DNA of 9,002 nt, taken from contig JANZKD010000067.1 in NCBI GenBank assembly GCA_025061245.1, positions 1 to 9,002 of the forward strand, read 5' to 3'. Source of the stretch: Candidatus Culexmicrobium profundum. Its GTDB lineage: Archaea > Thermoproteota > Methanomethylicia > Culexarchaeales > Culexmicrobiaceae. The translations under genes were made by a program, and so were the position numbers. The notes under the pieces are model-generated. The model searched no databases. It saw only the letters and a program-made list of their open reading frames with translations, and was not told the origin of the DNA. Below, one piece after another: positions 1-5,739 of this stretch. Within the stretch, counting starts at the first letter, position 1; every line of letters begins with the position of its first letter.

Positions 1-519
1 ATGGGCCCTAAACCTGCAGATTTAGGATCTGTAGTTATAAAGATCCCCAAACAAATAACAGTAAGAAGACAAATTGACATGGAACTTTCAAAGAATGATC
101 AAGTCTTTAGCTTGGAGTTCATTAATAGTGATCTTGCAAAAATTCGTGAAGATAATAATGTAATTGTATTTCACTATATTTTTGCTTATCCTAATCAATT
201 ACCAATGTTTCCAGGAGTACCTAGTGATACTAAGAGAAATATCATTTTTAAAATACAACTAAGTGATAGCTATGATCTCTTACTGATATCTTATGGAGTC
301 ACAATTCACACTAATTATAATCGTGTAGAAGCAATTTGTAAACTTATTATCGAGCTAGATACTGGTCGTTATCAGATATTATGTGATAACTATGAAGTTT
401 TTGACTATACGTTGTGGAGGACAATTCTTAAAGTGGGTATAAATGAAGGATTCAGATTGCTATTTAATGGTTCTTTGGGAAGACCTGTGGTAATTAAAGT
501 AATGAGTGAGAAGGTTTGA
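1..519 (+). CDS. Hypothetical protein, possibly 5'-partial
   Basis: I do not recognise this 172-residue product. It is open from the first base of the window, so the ATG at base 1 may be internal and the true start may lie outside; no upstream sequence is available to judge a ribosome-binding site. The protein alternates hydrophobic and polar stretches typical of a soluble beta-rich fold (for example VVIKIP near residues 11-16, NVIVFHYIF near 53-61, NIIFKIQL near 80-87 and VVIKVM near 163-168). No transmembrane helix, signal peptide or catalytic motif is evident. It ends at TGA 517-519, about 90 bp before the MNT-HEPN module, which has its own promoter, so it is unlikely to share that operon. 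Its codons are more A-rich than those of the neighbour at 610, which hints at a different history. Confidence 0.6.
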   Translation: MGPKPADLGSVVIKIPKQITVRRQIDMELSKNDQVFSLEFINSDLAKIREDNNVIVFHYIFAYPNQLPMFPGVPSDTKRNIIFKIQLSDSYDLLLISYGVTIHTNYNRVEAICKLIIELDTGRYQILCDNYEVFDYTLWRTILKVGINEGFRLLFNGSLGRPVVIKVMSEKV

Positions 520-567
520 TTTTGAATATGTTTAGGTAATTTTCATTATTTTGATTGGGATATTCTA

Positions 568-603
568 GTAAACGAAAGTTTTATAGGGTAAACGATCGTT
601 TAC
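568..603 (+). promoter_or_regulatory. Operator: palindrome plus extra half-site ahead of the MNT-HEPN operon
   Basis: GTAAACGATCGTTTAC at 588-603 is a perfect 16-bp palindrome made of two GTAAACGA half-sites. A third copy of GTAAACGA lies at 568-575, in direct orientation and exactly 20 bp upstream (about two helical turns). The TATA box sits between the extra half-site and the palindrome, and the palindrome lies between TATA and the predicted start. A bound protein here should block initiation. The winged-helix domain of the first gene in the operon is the obvious candidate binder (inference). Confidence 0.7.
579..585 (+). promoter_or_regulatory. TATA box of the MNT-HEPN operon
   Basis: TTTTATA, preceded by a purine-rich CGAAAG that fits a BRE. 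Counting about 25 bp from its centre puts the transcription start at roughly 606-610, at the ATG itself, so the mRNA is probably leaderless; no GGTG-type ribosome-binding site precedes the ATG. Position is inferred from the archaeal consensus only. Confidence 0.5.
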
Positions 604-609
604 TATATT

Positions 610-1161
610 ATGTCTCTTTTAGGCGTTTTTAGGAAGTTTGTTGGATTTAAGCTTCTAGAATACTTTGTTACTAATCCTTCATGTGAGGTTCATTTGAAGG
701 AGTTGGCTAGACGTGTTGGGGTGAGTCCTAGGAGTGTTAAGATTTACTGTGATTTGTTTGAGAGGGAGGGTATTATTGTTTCTGAGAGGAAGGGTAATTT
801 GAGATTGTTTAGGTTGAATGAGGAGAACTTTGTGGTTAGGGAGTTGAAGAGAACTTATTATCTCATACTCTTGAAGGAGTTGGGAATTGATAGTATATGT
901 AGTAATTGTATGTCTATTGCTGTTTATGGAAGCTTTGCTTTGGGTGATTTTGATGAGAAGAGTGATTTAGACATTTTAGTTATAGGTGATGGAGTTAGGA
1001 TTGACTATGATTTGCTACGTAGGATTGAGGGGAAGATTGATAGGAGGATTCAATTAACAATTCTATCCTTCCATAAGTGGGAGGAGATGAAGAGTATGGG
1101 GGATGAATTCGCTTTAAATGTTATGAGGAAGCATGTGTTGATTAAGGGTGTTCCATTATGA
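610..1161 (+). CDS. Winged-helix / MNT nucleotidyltransferase antitoxin
   Basis: This 183-residue protein has two parts. Residues about 10-75 form a winged helix-turn-helix (HLKELARRVGVSPRSVKIY, then a basic wing near ERKGNLRLFRL). Residues about 100-180 are a minimal nucleotidyltransferase with the hallmark GSx10DxD: G107, S108, D119 and D121. Proteins of this type are antitoxins that modify or bind a HEPN ribonuclease, and here a HEPN gene follows with an ATGA overlap (1158-1161), which implies translational coupling. The third catalytic aspartate usual in the family is not obvious: the expected strand reads RIQLTILS, with no Asp. It may therefore be catalytically weak or act by binding. 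The fused DNA-binding domain and the palindrome at 588-603 suggest autoregulation. The ATG at 610 fits a leaderless start. Codons end mostly in G or T. Confidence 0.87.
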   Translation: MSLLGVFRKFVGFKLLEYFVTNPSCEVHLKELARRVGVSPRSVKIYCDLFEREGIIVSERKGNLRLFRLNEENFVVRELKRTYYLILLKELGIDSICSNCMSIAVYGSFALGDFDEKSDLDILVIGDGVRIDYDLLRRIEGKIDRRIQLTILSFHKWEEMKSMGDEFALNVMRKHVLIKGVPL

Positions 1162-1589
1162 ACTTTGAGGATTGCATTAGAAGGGGACTGCTAAGAAGAG
1201 ATGAGAGCGTTAAGGATAGAGTTAAGAGTTCCTTAGAAATTGCAGAGAGATTTCTTAGATCAGCTGAGAGAACCTTTGAGATAGAGGATTTCGTGATGGT
1301 TCAAATAGCAGCATATAACTCTGTCTTTCATTGTGGGAGGGCATTACTTTTTGCGAAGGGTTATAGGGAGAGAAGTCATCGTTGCTTGATAGTTGCTCTT
1401 CGAAGACTTTATGGTAATGATTCAAAGTTAATGAATTTAATAAACATTTTTGATAGACTTAGGATTCAAAGACATAATGTACAGTATGGTGGAGCACTAA
1501 TAAGTAGGGAAGAAGCTAAATTCATCATTAATTATGCGAGAACTCTCCTTGAAACTGTAAAGGAAATCTTAAAAGCCTATATCCATTAA
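1158..1589 (+). CDS. HEPN-domain toxin (putative RNase) of the MNT-HEPN pair
   Basis: This 143-residue, all-helical protein has the typical HEPN core: an AYNSVFHCGRALLFAKGYRE helix and turn (residues about 52-71) followed by SHRCLI. The signature near residues 99-111 reads DRLRIQRHNVQYGG. R100 and H106 fit the Rx4-6H ribonuclease motif, and Y110 lies four residues after the histidine. In studied HepT/MntA pairs the toxin cleaves RNA and the partner nucleotidyltransferase modifies a tyrosine beside this motif. Here the tyrosine is at H+4 rather than H+2, so the modification site may differ. The gene starts inside the stop of the antitoxin (ATGA), the usual layout. Length is normal for a stand-alone HEPN. 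Codon third positions are more mixed than in the antitoxin gene. Confidence 0.87.
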   Translation: MNFEDCIRRGLLRRDESVKDRVKSSLEIAERFLRSAERTFEIEDFVMVQIAAYNSVFHCGRALLFAKGYRERSHRCLIVALRRLYGNDSKLMNLINIFDRLRIQRHNVQYGGALISREEAKFIINYARTLLETVKEILKAYIH

Positions 1590-1884
1590 ACTCAACTAAC
1601 TTAGCTTCACCATCATCAAATCTAATTTACATTAAAGCATATCCTAATCACCTTTACATTCCTAAACATATTCAACCTACCCTTATGGATAGATGCTGTA
1701 AGAATTCCTCTTACTGCTTTCCTAATTTTAACTCTCATTGTAGGTAGAATTTAATGGGGGTGATTTGAGGGGGATATTTTAGTTTTTAAGTTTACTTCGC
1801 TTTTTCTTGAGTTTATGGGAGTGAGTTTTGAGGGTTTATTTGTGGGGGGAAGCTGGAATAAATGTAGGGAATTATTCTAGTTTG
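1590..1884. other. Intergenic region between HEPN and vapC
   Basis: No confident gene. The best candidate is a 38-codon minus-strand ORF, 1738 down to 1622, which begins MRVKIRKAVRGILTA and is rich in Lys/Arg. It has no GGTG ribosome-binding site, so I treat it as chance or as a gene remnant. The half nearest vapC is rich in runs of G and T on the plus strand and shows no palindrome. Confidence 0.4.
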
Positions 1885-2307
1885 CTAAATTGTTCTTTTT
1901 AATGGAGTTTTATCGAAATCTTCATCGTTTGAAATTATTTCTTTTGCATCCACCCTTATTGCGACGCTTAGATGTAGGGCGTCTTCGTAGTCGAGGTTGT
2001 ATTTTTCCATTAAATTTAATGCTCTTATAAAGTCTTCAGATTTGAGGGGTTCAATTACTAAGCCCTTCAAGTTTATTATGGAGTTTATGACTTCTTTTAT
2101 GAGGGCCTTGTCCTTTAAGCTTCTACCTATTAGACCGGCTATGATTACTAATACTTCATAGAGGGTTAGGCTGGATGTCACATATCTACCGCGAGGGGAT
2201 TCTTCAATTCTTTTAATCCATTTATATGCTACTTCACCTAATATGGGGTGTTTACCAAGCCAGTATACGAAGATATTGGTGTCTATGTAGATTGGGTTTT
2301 CCACCAT
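1885..2307 (-). CDS. vapC: VapC-family PIN-domain ribonuclease toxin
   Basis: The 140-residue product is a complete PIN domain with its acidic metal-binding residues in order: D9 (YIDTNIF), E51 (SSLTLYEVL), D109 (LDYEDALHLS) and D128 in ISNDEDFD. The family cleaves RNA, often tRNA or rRNA, with Mg2+ or Mn2+, and is held inactive by VapB. The ATG lies inside the end of vapB in another frame, a 25-nt overlap (2283-2307), so the two are translationally coupled and VapC is made only after VapB translation. Length and motif order are normal and no catalytic residue is missing, so it should be active. Identification as a VapC is firm; the RNA target cannot be read from the sequence. Confidence 0.92.
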   Translation of the reverse strand: MVENPIYIDTNIFVYWLGKHPILGEVAYKWIKRIEESPRGRYVTSSLTLYEVLVIIAGLIGRSLKDKALIKEVINSIINLKGLVIEPLKSEDFIRALNLMEKYNLDYEDALHLSVAIRVDAKEIISNDEDFDKTPLKRTI

Positions 2308-2531
2308 CTCTTTATAGCCTCAGCCATGAATTCATCTAAATTCTTCGGCCATCTGGAAATCTTGAAGGCTCCGAAGTATTTGTCTGCAATTGAGCCTAAT
2401 GGTTTTATAATGATGATTTTTCCTTCAGCTTTAACATTAACGTAATCTCCCTCCTTCAGTTTGACTTTTTCTCTTATGCTTTTTGGGATGACGACTCTAC
2501 CCTTCCTGTCAACTTTCACGATAGTAGACAT
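2283..2531 (-). CDS. vapB: VapB antitoxin, AbrB-type
   Basis: I place the start at ATG 2531, giving 82 residues. An upstream ATG at 2639 would add 36 residues lacking AbrB features, whereas 2531 is preceded by AGGTGGG and begins directly with the domain. Residues 1-45 are a swapped-hairpin AbrB/MazE DNA-binding domain (KVDRKGRVVIPKSIREK, then EGDYVNVKAEGKIIIIKP). The tail (IADKYFGAFKISRWPKNL, then FMAEAIKRWW) is the usual VapB toxin-binding region that occupies the PIN groove. VapB neutralises VapC and normally represses its own operon. The three GTGGG motifs upstream are candidate operator sites. The 3' end overlaps vapC by 25 nt. Confidence 0.9.
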   Translation of the reverse strand: MSTIVKVDRKGRVVIPKSIREKVKLKEGDYVNVKAEGKIIIIKPLGSIADKYFGAFKISRWPKNLDEFMAEAIKRWWKTQST

Positions 2532-2578
2532 ATTAAACCCACCTGAATATATTTTCCCACTAATATAAATTTTCCCAC
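2525..2578 (-). promoter_or_regulatory. vapBC promoter with three 18-bp-spaced GTGGG motifs
   Basis: Read on the minus strand, GTGGG begins at 2578, 2560 and 2542, exactly 18 bp apart each time. The first two units are close copies (GTGGGAAAATTTATATTA and GTGGGAAAATATATTCAG). The third (GTGGGTTTAAT) runs into the start codon and doubles as the ribosome-binding site region. The AATTTATATTA of the first unit can serve as the TATA box, giving a start near 2540. An iterated array around the start is what an oligomerising AbrB-type repressor would use (inference). Confidence 0.5.
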
Positions 2579-2758
2579 AAACCCTTACGATGTTAGGCTT
2601 AAAGACGTTGACTGTAACGCAGAGCCCTTTTAGCCTCATATAAACGTAAGCGCAAACCTAGCCTACAAGCATTATGTGAGGCAAAATAGCTGGAAGAGTG
2701 GTAGGAATGGTTGTTGATATTCTTATGGAAAAGAATGTTTGGAATTAATTGGAGGAAA

Positions 2759-3328
2759 TTAGTGTTTGGTAAATGAAATATTTGGGTGATTATAGAATTG
2801 AAGTATAATACCAATTGATTTAGGGTTGTAAAAATATATGTTAACAAGATCTTGTAATGATATGTATAGTTGTGTTGCTGCTCCAAATAGTCTTACATAC
2901 TTTTCATATGATATTTGACAGGTTGGATATTTCTTGTTTATCCAGTTTTGATAGCAATTTCTATATTTTGCGTAAAGTATGTAGCCCGTGAAGAATTCTG
3001 TTACACCTTCTATTATCTCCTCTTCTTGCTAATCACTTTGTATAATTGGGGATGCCATGAAAATGACGGTGATGCATGTAGTATTTCATGAGAAACTCCA
3101 AGGACAAGTTTATCCGTGTCTATGTCGACTATAATGCCATTTTTTAGCTACAAGGCCACTTCCACCTATGCTTACCTTGAAGCTTCTAGGTGGTATTCGG
3201 GTAGTGATGGTGTAGCCAAGTTCACTTAACATTTCTACTATTTCATAGAGGTTAAGTCGAGTTATACCTAGAAAGCGAATTGCTATTCTGAAGAATTTTA
3301 TTCTATATGTTATATTCTCCGTAGCCAT
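2759..3328 (-). pseudogene. HEXXH gluzincin-like metallopeptidase gene, broken by two frame shifts
   Basis: The intact reading from ATG 3328 stops at 3110, but the protein continues in other frames. A shift within or beside the T6 run at 3140-3145 leads to a second frame containing HEILH, and a second, opposite shift near 3017-3028 leads to a third frame that runs to TAA 2759. The rebuilt chain has about 189 residues: an N-terminal helical and strand region, HEILH at about 80-84 (H80, E81, H84), then EGVTEFFT about 25 residues later with E107 as the likely third zinc ligand. That arrangement is the gluzincin metallopeptidase pattern. The start has a perfect GGTGAT site at 3334-3339 and lies 6 nt after the stop of the preceding gene. 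The two breaks cancel (one extra base, one missing), so sequencing error or recent decay are both possible. Substrate unknown; no signal peptide or membrane helix seen. Confidence 0.65.
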
Positions 3329-3333
3329 TTCTT

Positions 3334-3339
3334 ATCACC
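3334..3339 (-). promoter_or_regulatory. Ribosome-binding site of the HEXXH gene
   Basis: GGTGAT on the minus strand, 5 nt before ATG 3328. It overlaps the TGG TGA ending the shifted reading frame of the upstream gene. That fit supports both the start choice and the claim that the upstream gene originally ended here, at 3335, rather than at 3511. Confidence 0.65.
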
Positions 3340-3512
3340 ACTTCTCATAGCTTTGCTCCATGAGCGTTAAGAAACTATATTCTTGAAGTTTGCTTTCATG
3401 TTCTAGAGTAGTTTTAAAATAGAAGGTTGCTGCTGTTGGCATTCCTTTTATTATTATGGGTTCAAATTTAAAGTGATATGTTATCTCGCTTTTTTCATGG
3501 TGGACTATTCCT
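3335..3512 (-). pseudogene. Out-of-frame C-terminal part of the HTH gene
   Basis: Directly after the A5 run near the end of the HTH ORF (plus-strand T5 at 3523-3527), the -1 frame stays open for about 62 codons to TGA at 3335-3337. It has no usable start codon until an internal ATG. It reads like protein: SLKLGIVHHEKSEITYHF, then FEPIIIKGMPTAATFYF, ending MEQSYEKW. I read it as the original C-terminal domain of the HTH protein, detached by loss of one A. A -1 ribosomal slip on the A run is the alternative; such slips are known but rare in archaea. Confidence 0.55.
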
Positions 3513-3963
3513 AGTTTGAGGCTTTTTCATCTATTAGTTTTAGTAGGTTTTCTACTTCGTGATGTATATTTTCAATTATTGGTGTGGATAGTTGGTTTAT
3601 TATTGTTTTTGTGGTTGTTATTAGTGTTTTTAGTTTTTCTGGATTTTCTTCTTCGATTATGTGTCTGCGTAGTGTTTCTATTAGGTGTGATGATATTTCT
3701 GTTGTTCTCTCCTTTGCTTTTAGTGTTAGGAATTTTAGTGTTTCTATTGGGTGTTCTTGTATTGCTACTCTTAGTAGTTTTCTTTTTGTTTCAATGTTTA
3801 TTTGTCTTGCATTTCTCCAGTTGTAAAAGGTTCTTCTCTCAATTCCAATACGCTCACATGCACTTGCTATCGTACCGTATTTTTCTTGGAGCATGTTGAA
3901 TAGTTGGTAGGCATCTCCTTTAGTTAATATTTCTGCAAATCTATTCGCTATATATTCAGCCAT
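3511..3963 (-). CDS. HTH DNA-binding protein, first gene of the HEXXH operon
   Basis: I choose ATG 3963, not 3975, because GGTGAT at 3968-3973 precedes it by 4 nt and would overlap the earlier ATG. The ORF gives 150 residues. Residues about 30-52 form a helix-turn-helix (GTIASACERIGIERRTFYNW), similar in style to Fis or transposase HTHs. The rest is predicted as long, Glu/Lys-rich helices up to LLKLIDEK. The open frame then ends with three extra residues, and the likely continuation lies in the -1 frame (3335-3512), which would give about 210 residues. The operator-like 24-bp palindrome immediately upstream suggests it represses its own operon. It was probably co-transcribed with the HEXXH gene, 6 nt downstream. 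Sense codons are A/C-rich, opposite to the MNT and ATPase genes. I do not recognise the full-length family. Confidence 0.72.
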   Translation of the reverse strand: MAEYIANRFAEILTKGDAYQLFNMLQEKYGTIASACERIGIERRTFYNWRNARQINIETKRKLLRVAIQEHPIETLKFLTLKAKERTTEISSHLIETLRRHIIEEENPEKLKTLITTTKTIINQLSTPIIENIHHEVENLLKLIDEKASN

Positions 3964-3973
3964 TCTAATCACC

Positions 3974-3997
3974 ATGTGTATAACGCGTTATACACAT
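3974..3997 (-). promoter_or_regulatory. 24-bp perfect palindrome, operator of the HTH/HEXXH operon
   Basis: The half-site ATGTGTATAACG is followed immediately by its exact reverse complement; the match stops at the next base pair outward (C3973/A3998). The palindrome lies between a TATA-like TTTTTATG (minus strand, about 4003-3996) and the GGTGAT ribosome-binding site at 3968-3973, so it covers the predicted transcription start near 3975. A chance perfect 24-bp palindrome at exactly this spot is very unlikely. The HTH protein encoded next is the likely ligand (inference). Confidence 0.75.
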
Positions 3998-4003
3998 AAA
4001 AAC

Positions 4004-4381
4004 TAATAGCATATGCTGTTTAAACCTTACACAAATCCATATAGATCTTGTCATTTTGCTGACAAAAATGAATAATAAACTTGTCAGTCCTATTTCTTTT
4101 CAAATTATTTTAATTATATATTTATTTTTAAAAGATTAATTTTAAAGCTTTCAACATAACTATTCTCTACTCTACTCACTTGTTAACTCTTTTTTGTTTA
4201 GGTATTGGATGATTTGAGATTTTAGTTACAACTGCCAGGAATCCTCTCTTGTCGCATGATAAAGAAATAGTTGAGAGGAGGAAGGCTTTAAAAGTAGTTT
4301 TAAGAATACCTTGAAGACGCTTACATATTTACGACTACTTTTTACTCATTGATTTCAGTGCATGTTTCTATTTTATTCTTC
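4004..4381. other. Gene-poor region with ATPase 5'-end remnant and a short ORF fragment
   Basis: No intact gene. It holds the promoter copy at 4045-4097, then a very AT-rich stretch (about 4095-4145) and a plus-strand coding-like fragment at 4213-4314. The fragment reads FEILVTTARNPLLS, then HDKEIVERRKALKVV, and has no start codon. It looks like a scrap of a gene I cannot name. Together these suggest deletion and rearrangement scars. Confidence 0.45.
4045..4097 (+). repeat. Solo copy of the ATPase operator and first codons
   Basis: These 53 bases match 5697-5749 at 43 positions with no gaps. Conserved elements are the inverted repeat CTTGTCA-6 bp-TGACAA (4047-4065) and a third CTTGTCAG 33 bp from the first (4080-4087). 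In the ATPase frame the copy reads (ATA)-I-N-L-S-V, with the ATPase's ATG changed to ATA, and then runs to a stop within a few codons. I read it as the left-over 5' end of a lost ATPase paralogue, or a relocated operator. No ATPase coding follows. Confidence 0.6.
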
Positions 4382-4831
4382 TTATTCTCTTCCTGTTTCT
4401 TCGGCTAGTGTTTCTAGGAATAGGTATAGTGTGTTGACTATTTTTGGGTGGGTGAATTTTAGCATATAATCTGCTTTTCCCTTGTATTTTGATAGTGGAT
4501 TTAAGCTGCCGAAGTAGGCTGCTCTATTTTCTTTATCTAGCATTATTACTGCTTTTTCATGCATGTTTTTGCGTATTTTAACTTCTGCATTGACTTTCCT
4601 GAGCTTTTCTATTAAAATTCTATGTTCCTTCCTTCTTTTAATGCTGGGATGGTTTGATGTTAGTGTATATATTATTATTTTTACTCCTCGCTTAGTTACA
4701 GTATCCATTAATGTTAGGTATCTTTCAACAGCTTTTTCATATAGATATGGGCTGTATATTATTATTCTGGCCTCAGCCTCTGCATTTACTATTAAGCGTT
4801 GAAGCTCCCTAACAAATTCTTCTGGCGTCAA
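4382..4831 (-). CDS. Single-HKD phospholipase D-like protein, probably 5'-truncated
   Basis: The 149 residues form one PLD-like half. ARIIIYSPYLYEKA is the first strand and helix (about residues 21-34), and the HKD motif follows: H91, K93, D99, then GSLNPLS at 108-114. The aspartate is one residue later than in the standard HxKx4D spacing. Families with one HKD work as dimers, as nucleases or phosphodiesterases, or form the C-terminal domain of larger helicases. The TTG start at 4831 has no ribosome-binding site, and the frame stays open with protein-like sequence (LIEKRPILGSILEKLRPQ) for 33 more codons, to 4930, with no ATG. That points to the C-terminal piece of a larger protein cut off near the start of the TPR gene. 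It may still be translated. Function beyond PLD-type hydrolysis is unknown. Confidence 0.75.
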   Translation of the reverse strand: MTPEEFVRELQRLIVNAEAEARIIIYSPYLYEKAVERYLTLMDTVTKRGVKIIIYTLTSNHPSIKRRKEHRILIEKLRKVNAEVKIRKNMHEKAVIMLDKENRAAYFGSLNPLSKYKGKADYMLKFTHPKIVNTLYLFLETLAEETGRE

Positions 4832-4883
4832 AGGTTGAGGTCTTAACTTCTCCAGTATAGATCCTAAGATTGGTCTTTTCTCT

Positions 4884-5570
4884 ATGAGGTTAAGGAGTAT
4901 AGAGAATTTTTGTAGGAATTGGCTTCTAAATCATCCAGATATAGATTCCATTATTCTAACTATAAAGCGTCTCTATATTGATCCATTCGGTAATCCCTAT
5001 TGTACTGTTATAGAGTATAAACCTATAGTCCCATACACTGTTCTCGGGTGGACAGTTGAAACCCGTATCATCCCTTTACCCTCAAAATTTAAAGCTGAAA
5101 TACTAGTGAATACTGCTACTAAACTTAAGGAACGAGGATTTTACGACATGGCTTTATATTATTATAGAAGGGCTTTAGAAATAAAGCCTAACTTGAAGCA
5201 AGCTTGGAATAATTTAGGGGATCTATATAATAAACTTGGCTTATTTGATGAAGCTGTAAAATGCTTGAATAAGGCTTTGGAGCTGAATCCTAAATATGAT
5301 TTGGTATTAATTAATCTGGGTATAGCAATTGCTCAGACAGGTAAAATAAAATTAGCAATGAAATATTTCAATAAAGCCTTAGAACTCAACCCGCAGAATG
5401 AAAGGGCATGGTATATCAAGGCAATTATGCTTTATACTTTAGGGAACTATAAGGAGGCATATGAATGTGTAATTAGGGCTTTAAAGATAAATCCACATTA
5501 TGAACATGCTAAGATGCTAATGAAGACACTAAAGGAACAATGTGATTTAAATAGTTATCAAATGTGTTAG
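4884..5570 (+). CDS. TPR-repeat protein
   Basis: This 228-residue protein carries four 34-residue tetratricopeptide repeats at about residues 69-204, with the usual signatures (MALYYYRRALEIKP, AWNNLGDLYNKLGLFDEAVK, YFNKALELNP, AWYIKAIMLYTLGNYKEAY) and a partial fifth helix near 205-220. TPR arrays bind partner proteins. The first about 65 residues (IENFCRNWLLNHP, then DPFGNPYCTVIEYKP) are not TPR and I do not recognise them. ATG 4884 is the first possible start; the frame is open back to 4839 but offers no start codon or GGTG site. Its 5' end overlaps, on the opposite strand, the likely lost upstream part of the PLD gene, so this point may be a recombination junction. No signal peptide or membrane segment; a cytoplasmic scaffold is the best guess. 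Confidence 0.8.
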   Translation: MRLRSIENFCRNWLLNHPDIDSIILTIKRLYIDPFGNPYCTVIEYKPIVPYTVLGWTVETRIIPLPSKFKAEILVNTATKLKERGFYDMALYYYRRALEIKPNLKQAWNNLGDLYNKLGLFDEAVKCLNKALELNPKYDLVLINLGIAIAQTGKIKLAMKYFNKALELNPQNERAWYIKAIMLYTLGNYKEAYECVIRALKINPHYEHAKMLMKTLKEQCDLNSYQMC

Positions 5571-5582
5571 CGATGAGGGAAT

Positions 5583-5687
5583 TTGACGAGGTGGATTGAG
5601 AATTTTGCTTTAAATAAGCTTTGTTTAAATTTGGATGGGCTGGTTATTGTTGATGGTGTGAGCTTTAAGTTTAGTGTTGTTGAGTAA
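5583..5687 (+). CDS. Possible 34-residue small ORF or gene remnant
   Basis: It starts at a TTG, is preceded by GAGGG, and reads TRWIENFALNKLCLNLDGLV followed by a short strand-like end. It fills most of the gap between the TPR and ATPase genes and uses G/T-ending codons like the start of the ATPase. The IENF beginning loosely recalls the start of the TPR protein (SIENFCRNWLL), so it may be the remains of a related N-terminal module. I see no function, and it may not be expressed. Confidence 0.25.
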   Translation: MTRWIENFALNKLCLNLDGLVIVDGVSFKFSVVE

Positions 5688-5689
5688 GA

Positions 5690-5739
5690 TTTATATATCT
5701 TGTCAGTTTATTGACAAGATTGGATGATAAACTTGTCAG
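5690..5739 (+). promoter_or_regulatory. Promoter and CTTGTCA operator of the AAA ATPase gene
   Basis: The TATA box TTTATATAT at 5690-5698 is followed at once by the inverted repeat CTTGTCA-GTTTAT-TGACAAG (5699-5718), and the ATG is at 5724. Predicted transcription starts within a few bases of the ATG, so translation is probably leaderless and the repeat would block polymerase loading when occupied. A third CTTGTCAG lies inside the coding sequence at 5732-5739, 33 bp (about three turns) from the first. The same three-site set recurs at 4047-4087, which shows that it is conserved. Confidence 0.65.

Noticed and set aside
1622..1738. Minus-strand ORF of 38 basic residues between HEPN and vapC
   Set aside because: It lacks a start signal and any known pattern, and its length is within chance for this composition. 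It is mentioned only in the intergenic note.
2248..2445. Plus-strand ORF of 65 residues over the vapB-vapC overlap
   Set aside because: Antisense shadow of two firmly identified genes.
2590..2720. Possible transposase remnant on the plus strand (KDVDCNAEPF, loosely like a TnpB end)
   Set aside because: Only a few residues fit, stops interrupt it, and no zinc-ribbon cysteines or inverted repeats are visible.
2599..2886. Minus-strand ORF of 95 residues
   Set aside because: It has no ribosome-binding site and its composition is shadow-like. It overlaps in another frame the final segment of the HEXXH gene, which reads far more like protein.
3516..3899. Plus-strand ORF of 127 residues, very rich in Leu/Val/Phe, resembling a membrane protein
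   Set aside because: It is the antisense shadow of the A/C-rich HTH gene on the minus strand, which has a helix-turn-helix, a ribosome-binding site and an operator.
4563..4802. Plus-strand ORF of 79 residues
   Set aside because: Shadow of the PLD-like gene, whose HKD motif is clear on the minus strand.
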